Positions 60,753-64,000 of a stretch of 64,000 nucleotides of DNA are shown piece after piece. The notes under the pieces are model-generated. The model was not told the DNA's origin, searched no databases, and saw only the letters and a program-made list of their open reading frames with translations. The DNA lies in contig JBLNDJ010000024.1 in NCBI GenBank assembly GCA_050261515.1, positions 6,385 through 70,384 of the forward strand, in the 5' to 3' direction. Numbering within the stretch: position 1 is the stretch's first letter; each line of letters begins with the position of its first letter. A program made the translations under genes and the position numbers. This DNA comes from JBLNDJ01 sp050261515 (GTDB lineage: Bacteria > Acidobacteriota > Terriglobia > Bryobacterales > Bryobacteraceae).

Positions 60753-62450
60753 TTGAGGGGCCGGCGCGACGCGATCTACATCACCGCATTGCTGCTTCTG
60801 ACGGCCCTCACGTGGCTGCCGCGGCGAAGCGGTCCCATCGAGATGCGGTGGGACGCGGGAATTTACTACATTCTCGGCACCTCCCTCGAGCAGGGCAGCG
60901 GGTACCGCCTGTTGAACGAGCCGGGAGAGATTCGCGCGGTTCAGTATCCGCCGCTTGTGCCCGCCATCATAGCGCTCCATGAACGCGCGCTCGGCACGAA
61001 CGACCCCGCCCGTGCCGGCCGTTGGCTGAAGCTCACCTGGTTCCTTCTGTTCGCGATCCTTATGGCCGGAACGTATTTCCTGTTCAAACGCTACGCGGGG
61101 CCGGGCCGGGCGTTCGTAGGCGCGGCGCTTTGCGCGCTCAATTTCCAGCTCTATTTCCATTCAAGCCAGTGCGCGGCGGAACTGCCGTTCGCAGTCGCCG
61201 CGGTCGGGTTTCTGCTGGCGAACAGGAAGGACGCGCGGCCGGTCGACGACGCCATTGCCGGCATCGCCGCCGTCGCGGCGTTTCTCGCGCGCACGATCGG
61301 GATTGCGCTGCTCGGCGCATGGGTCGCCGACGCGCTGCTGCGGAGAAAGTTCCGGCGCGCGGCCGTTCGCGGCCTGGTGGCGCTCGCGCCGGTGCTGCTC
61401 TGGAACGGCTACATACGGTCGGTCGAGCGCTCGCCCGAGTACCGCAACCCCGCGTATCCGTATCAGCGCGCGGGCTACGTGTTCTACAACGTCAGCTACG
61501 CGGAGAACATGAAGTACAAGGACCCGTTCCGTCCCGAGCTAGGCCTGGCCGGCCCGCGGGACATGGCCGCCCGCTTCTTCGGCAACGTTGCCAGGCTCCC
61601 CGCGAGCCTGGGAGCGGCCGTGACGTCGCACGAAGGCTACTGGGACCTGGAGCGCAAGGCCGTCAACAGGCGCGCCGGGTTCACGCTAATCCCCACCTGG
61701 CTCATGACGGCCGCGCTCATCGCCGCCGGCTGCCTGGTGCTTGCGGGAACGGTCCTGCTGTTCGTGCGCCGCGACTGGCCGATCGCGCTGTCGATCGCCG
61801 CCACGCTCGCCGCCGCCTGTCTGACTCCCTGGCCTACGCAGATCACGCGCTACGTCACGCCCATCATACCCATGCTGCTCATCGCCGTGTTCGCGCTTTT
61901 TGGTGCGATCCGTCCGCGCCGCCGCGCGTGGAGGCTCGCGGCGCGCGCGCTGCTGCTGTTCGTTTTCGTCGAACTCGCCGCGACTTACTATCTCGCCCAC
62001 ACTCTTTACTTCGGAACCGTGCGAGGCCGCAAAGGCGCCGTGTACCACCAACTTGTATACAGCGCGGCCGACCGCGCCCTGGACGACTCGGCCGATTGGA
62101 TTGCCGCCCACGCCCGCCCTTCGGACATCGTCGCCGCGTCGATGCCGGGGTGGATCTCGCTGCGGACCGGCCTGAAGACGGTGCTGCAACCCCTCGAAGC
62201 GTCCCCGGAGAAGGCGCAGGCGCTGCTCGAGTCGGTCCCGGTGCGATATCTCATCGTCGAAGATCCGAGCAGCCTGACCAGCTTCGCCTGGACTTACATG
62301 ACAGCGGTGCTGGGTAAGTACCCCGATAAGTGGAGACTGGTTTACGAATCCGGGGACCGGCGTGTCCGGGTGTATGAGTGGGGCGGGCCGTCCGCGCGCC
62401 AGGAGGTCCGCCCCACGCCGGCGCGGCGCCGCTTCTCCCGCATGGGATAA
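60753..62450 (+). CDS. GT-C-like multi-pass membrane protein, probable glycosyltransferase
   Basis: The 565-residue protein has a basic N-terminus, about ten membrane segments and the acidic outer-loop motif EMRWDAGIYYI with Asp34, as in GT-C (ArnT/PMT-like) enzymes. The C-terminal part (about 440-540) is soluble. The start is a TTG; an in-frame ATG 30 codons later would remove the first helix. Its stop overlaps the downstream GT2 start (TAATG), so the two are coupled. The substrate is unknown. Confidence 0.75.
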   Translation: MRGRRDAIYITALLLLTALTWLPRRSGPIEMRWDAGIYYILGTSLEQGSGYRLLNEPGEIRAVQYPPLVPAIIALHERALGTNDPARAGRWLKLTWFLLFAILMAGTYFLFKRYAGPGRAFVGAALCALNFQLYFHSSQCAAELPFAVAAVGFLLANRKDARPVDDAIAGIAAVAAFLARTIGIALLGAWVADALLRRKFRRAAVRGLVALAPVLLWNGYIRSVERSPEYRNPAYPYQRAGYVFYNVSYAENMKYKDPFRPELGLAGPRDMAARFFGNVARLPASLGAAVTSHEGYWDLERKAVNRRAGFTLIPTWLMTAALIAAGCLVLAGTVLLFVRRDWPIALSIAATLAAACLTPWPTQITRYVTPIIPMLLIAVFALFGAIRPRRRAWRLAARALLLFVFVELAATYYLAHTLYFGTVRGRKGAVYHQLVYSAADRALDDSADWIAAHARPSDIVAASMPGWISLRTGLKTVLQPLEASPEKAQALLESVPVRYLIVEDPSSLTSFAWTYMTAVLGKYPDKWRLVYESGDRRVRVYEWGGPSARQEVRPTPARRRFSRMG

Positions 62451-64000
62451 TGGCGGTAATAGTGTCCCGCTGGGATTCGCGGATAACTTACTCCCTTCTC
62501 GGTCTACGCTGTCTCGCCATCGCGTGGTTGTGCGCGCGCTTCTGGCGCGTTATGAACCCAGGGCCCGCGCTGGTCTGCACGGCCGCGGCGCTGGTTGCCT
62601 TCGCGGGCAGCTTTGTGCGCTGGCGGTTGCTGTTCGGCATGGGGGAGACGCCGCCCGCTCCTGTACCGCCTGCCGGGCTGCGCGTGGCCGCGGTTACGAC
62701 CTTCGTTCCCTCGGACGAGCCCGTCACGATGCTCGAAAGGACGCTCGCGGCGCTGGCCGCGCTCGATTACCCTCACGACACCTGGGTGCTCGACGAGGGC
62801 GACGATCCCGAAGTGAAGCGCCTGTGCGCGCGCCTGGGAGTCTTGCACTTCAGCCGCAGGCATCTCGCGCAATACCAAACCCCGGCAGGCCCGTTCGAGT
62901 CAGGAACAAAACACGGAAACTTCAACGCGTGGCTTGACTCTACCGGCTTCGACCGGTACGACATAATCAGCGCGTTCGATCCCGATCACGTTCCGGCAAA
63001 AAATTTCATTTCGACCGCGCTCGGCTACTTCAACGATCCGAAAGTGGGCTATGTGCAGTTCCCGCAGGCTTACTACAACACCGGCGCGAGCATCGTCGCA
63101 CGCGGCGCGCACGAGGAGAGCCGCGGATTCTATGCGGTAGTGCAGCGCGTAAATCATGCGTTCGGTTCGCCCACGATCATCGGTTCGCACAACACGCACC
63201 GAGTGGCGGCGCTTCGCGACGTGGGGGGACTGGCTGCCCATTATGCCGACGATCTGCTCATTACGCTGCGCTACCAGGCCCGCGGCTGGCGCGGCGTCTA
63301 CGTTCCCCGCATTCTGGCGCGGGGCCTTGCGCCCGTGGATTGGCGCGGGTATCTCAGGCAGCAGTTCCGCTGGGCCCGGTCGCTGCTCGACCTGAAGCTG
63401 CGCGTGCTGCCGCGCATCGCGGCCGGCTGGCCGCTTCGCCGGCGCCTGTTCAACTTTATCCAGGGCCTCACCTACTTCCAGGACGGGCTGGCCGGACTTG
63501 CGGCTGCGATCCTGCTCCCCACCATGCTGGTGACGGGCTACGGCCAGGACGCTGTTGCCCGCATCCTTCCCGATCTCGCGGCCGTCCTCGCCGTGCTGGC
63601 CGTGACGGATCTCTATCCGCAGCGATTCTTCCTGGACAGGCTCAACGGGGCGGGCTTCCACTGGCGCGCGGCGGTAGTGCGCTTCGCCAAGTGGCCCTAC
63701 TCGCTGGCGGCGCTGTGGGATGTGATCCGCAACCGCCGCTCCTCTTTCATGCTGACACAGAAGACGGTGGCCTCGGGCGGCTTTCTGTTCTGGCCGCACC
63801 TCGCGATCGCGTTTGTGATCGGGGCCGCATGGCTCGCCGGGGTCGCACTCGGGCGCATTCGCTCGGTCCCGATCCAGGCCCTCGCGGGAGCGGCCATTGC
63901 GGCCTGCCTCGCCCTCGCGCTCAGCGGGCTACGGGGTTCGCCCCCGCCCTACGACAGCGCGCTTCAGCCCGGGCCCCGGCCCCGGCTCACCGTTCGGTAG
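62450..64000 (+). CDS. Processive GT2 glycosyltransferase (BcsA/cellulose synthase-like)
   Basis: The 516-residue protein has two N-terminal helices (about 12-60), a GT2 catalytic domain (78-310) and four C-terminal membrane helices (about 325-490). The processive-synthase motifs are all present: Asp115 in VLDEGDDPE, DPDH at 177-180, the ADD near 267, and QQFRW at 304-308 (QxxRW). It should make a polysaccharide and pass it through the membrane. No PilZ domain follows, and no BcsB, BcsZ or export partner is in the window. The stop is the last three bases of the window. Confidence 0.88.
   Translation: MAVIVSRWDSRITYSLLGLRCLAIAWLCARFWRVMNPGPALVCTAAALVAFAGSFVRWRLLFGMGETPPAPVPPAGLRVAAVTTFVPSDEPVTMLERTLAALAALDYPHDTWVLDEGDDPEVKRLCARLGVLHFSRRHLAQYQTPAGPFESGTKHGNFNAWLDSTGFDRYDIISAFDPDHVPAKNFISTALGYFNDPKVGYVQFPQAYYNTGASIVARGAHEESRGFYAVVQRVNHAFGSPTIIGSHNTHRVAALRDVGGLAAHYADDLLITLRYQARGWRGVYVPRILARGLAPVDWRGYLRQQFRWARSLLDLKLRVLPRIAAGWPLRRRLFNFIQGLTYFQDGLAGLAAAILLPTMLVTGYGQDAVARILPDLAAVLAVLAVTDLYPQRFFLDRLNGAGFHWRAAVVRFAKWPYSLAALWDVIRNRRSSFMLTQKTVASGGFLFWPHLAIAFVIGAAWLAGVALGRIRSVPIQALAGAAIAACLALALSGLRGSPPPYDSALQPGPRPRLTVR

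Overview
This 64 kb window comes from a GC-rich bacterial chromosome (roughly two thirds G+C by eye) and looks like Acidobacteriota of the Solibacter/Bryobacter group. The best marker is the secreted beta-propeller protein at 35295-38408, whose C-terminal part resembles the 'Solibacter uncharacterised C-terminal domain' (TIGR03437 type). A DUF1080 protein, a Tat-exported Gfo/Idh oxidoreductase, an orphan HAE1 pump and a mostly housekeeping gene set fit the same group. No phage, plasmid, CRISPR, rRNA or tRNA was seen. The clearest mobile piece is a REP-associated tyrosine transposase in perfect 18-bp inverted repeats (34439-35243).

Layout. 1-9.4 kb: the end of an unknown gene, a GT39-type membrane glycosyltransferase, a lipid A-type acyltransferase, a tRNA thiolation pair (cysteine desulfurase and MnmA), a SAM hydroxide adenosyltransferase, a small two-component pair and a fused homocysteine methyltransferase/MTHFR. 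9.4-14.7 kb: a Sua5/YrdC protein, then an intergenic region holding a palindromic repeat and a recognisable 6S RNA, then a tightly packed run of YmdB-type phosphodiesterase, diguanylate cyclase, secreted alpha/beta hydrolase and Mrp ATPase. 14.7-23 kb: carbohydrate-related genes (Tat-exported oxidoreductase, nucleotidyltransferase, galactokinase, DUF1080 protein), a permease, a DUF58 protein and a TonB-dependent receptor. 23-26.5 kb: lpdA, lipB and a 2-oxoacid dehydrogenase E2 with overlapping ends. 26.6-34.4 kb, mostly minus strand: antiporter with its Rrf2 regulator, RND pump, endonuclease III, a zinc-ribbon membrane protein and a Gfo/Idh oxidoreductase.

34.4-43.3 kb: the transposase element, the propeller protein, an AIM24-like protein, secA and a DUF6599-like secreted protein. 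43.3-51.4 kb: an intergenic region with a predicted three-hairpin small RNA, a complete sufBCDSU-sufT-rrf2 operon with a visible promoter and palindromic operator, and RNase J. 51.4-56.5 kb: small secreted proteins, a D-threonine aldolase-like PLP enzyme and a large Ig-repeat secreted protein. 56.6-64 kb: a glycan assembly cluster with a methyltransferase-GT2 fusion, two GT-C-type membrane proteins, a polyprenyl-phosphate GT2 and a BcsA-like processive GT2.

Functional themes are sulfur and Fe-S handling (two cysteine desulfurases, MnmA, Suf, stand-alone MIP18-type protein, Mrp, lipoylation, endonuclease III), cyclic-nucleotide signalling, and envelope glycan assembly. The points most worth a second look are the 6S RNA, the unassigned small RNA before sufB, the transposase element with palindromic repeat families nearby, a response regulator with a decayed GGDEF-like output domain and an exact 30-bp tandem duplication, and a recurring TANNNT box 6-8 nt before start codons that suggests leaderless transcription.
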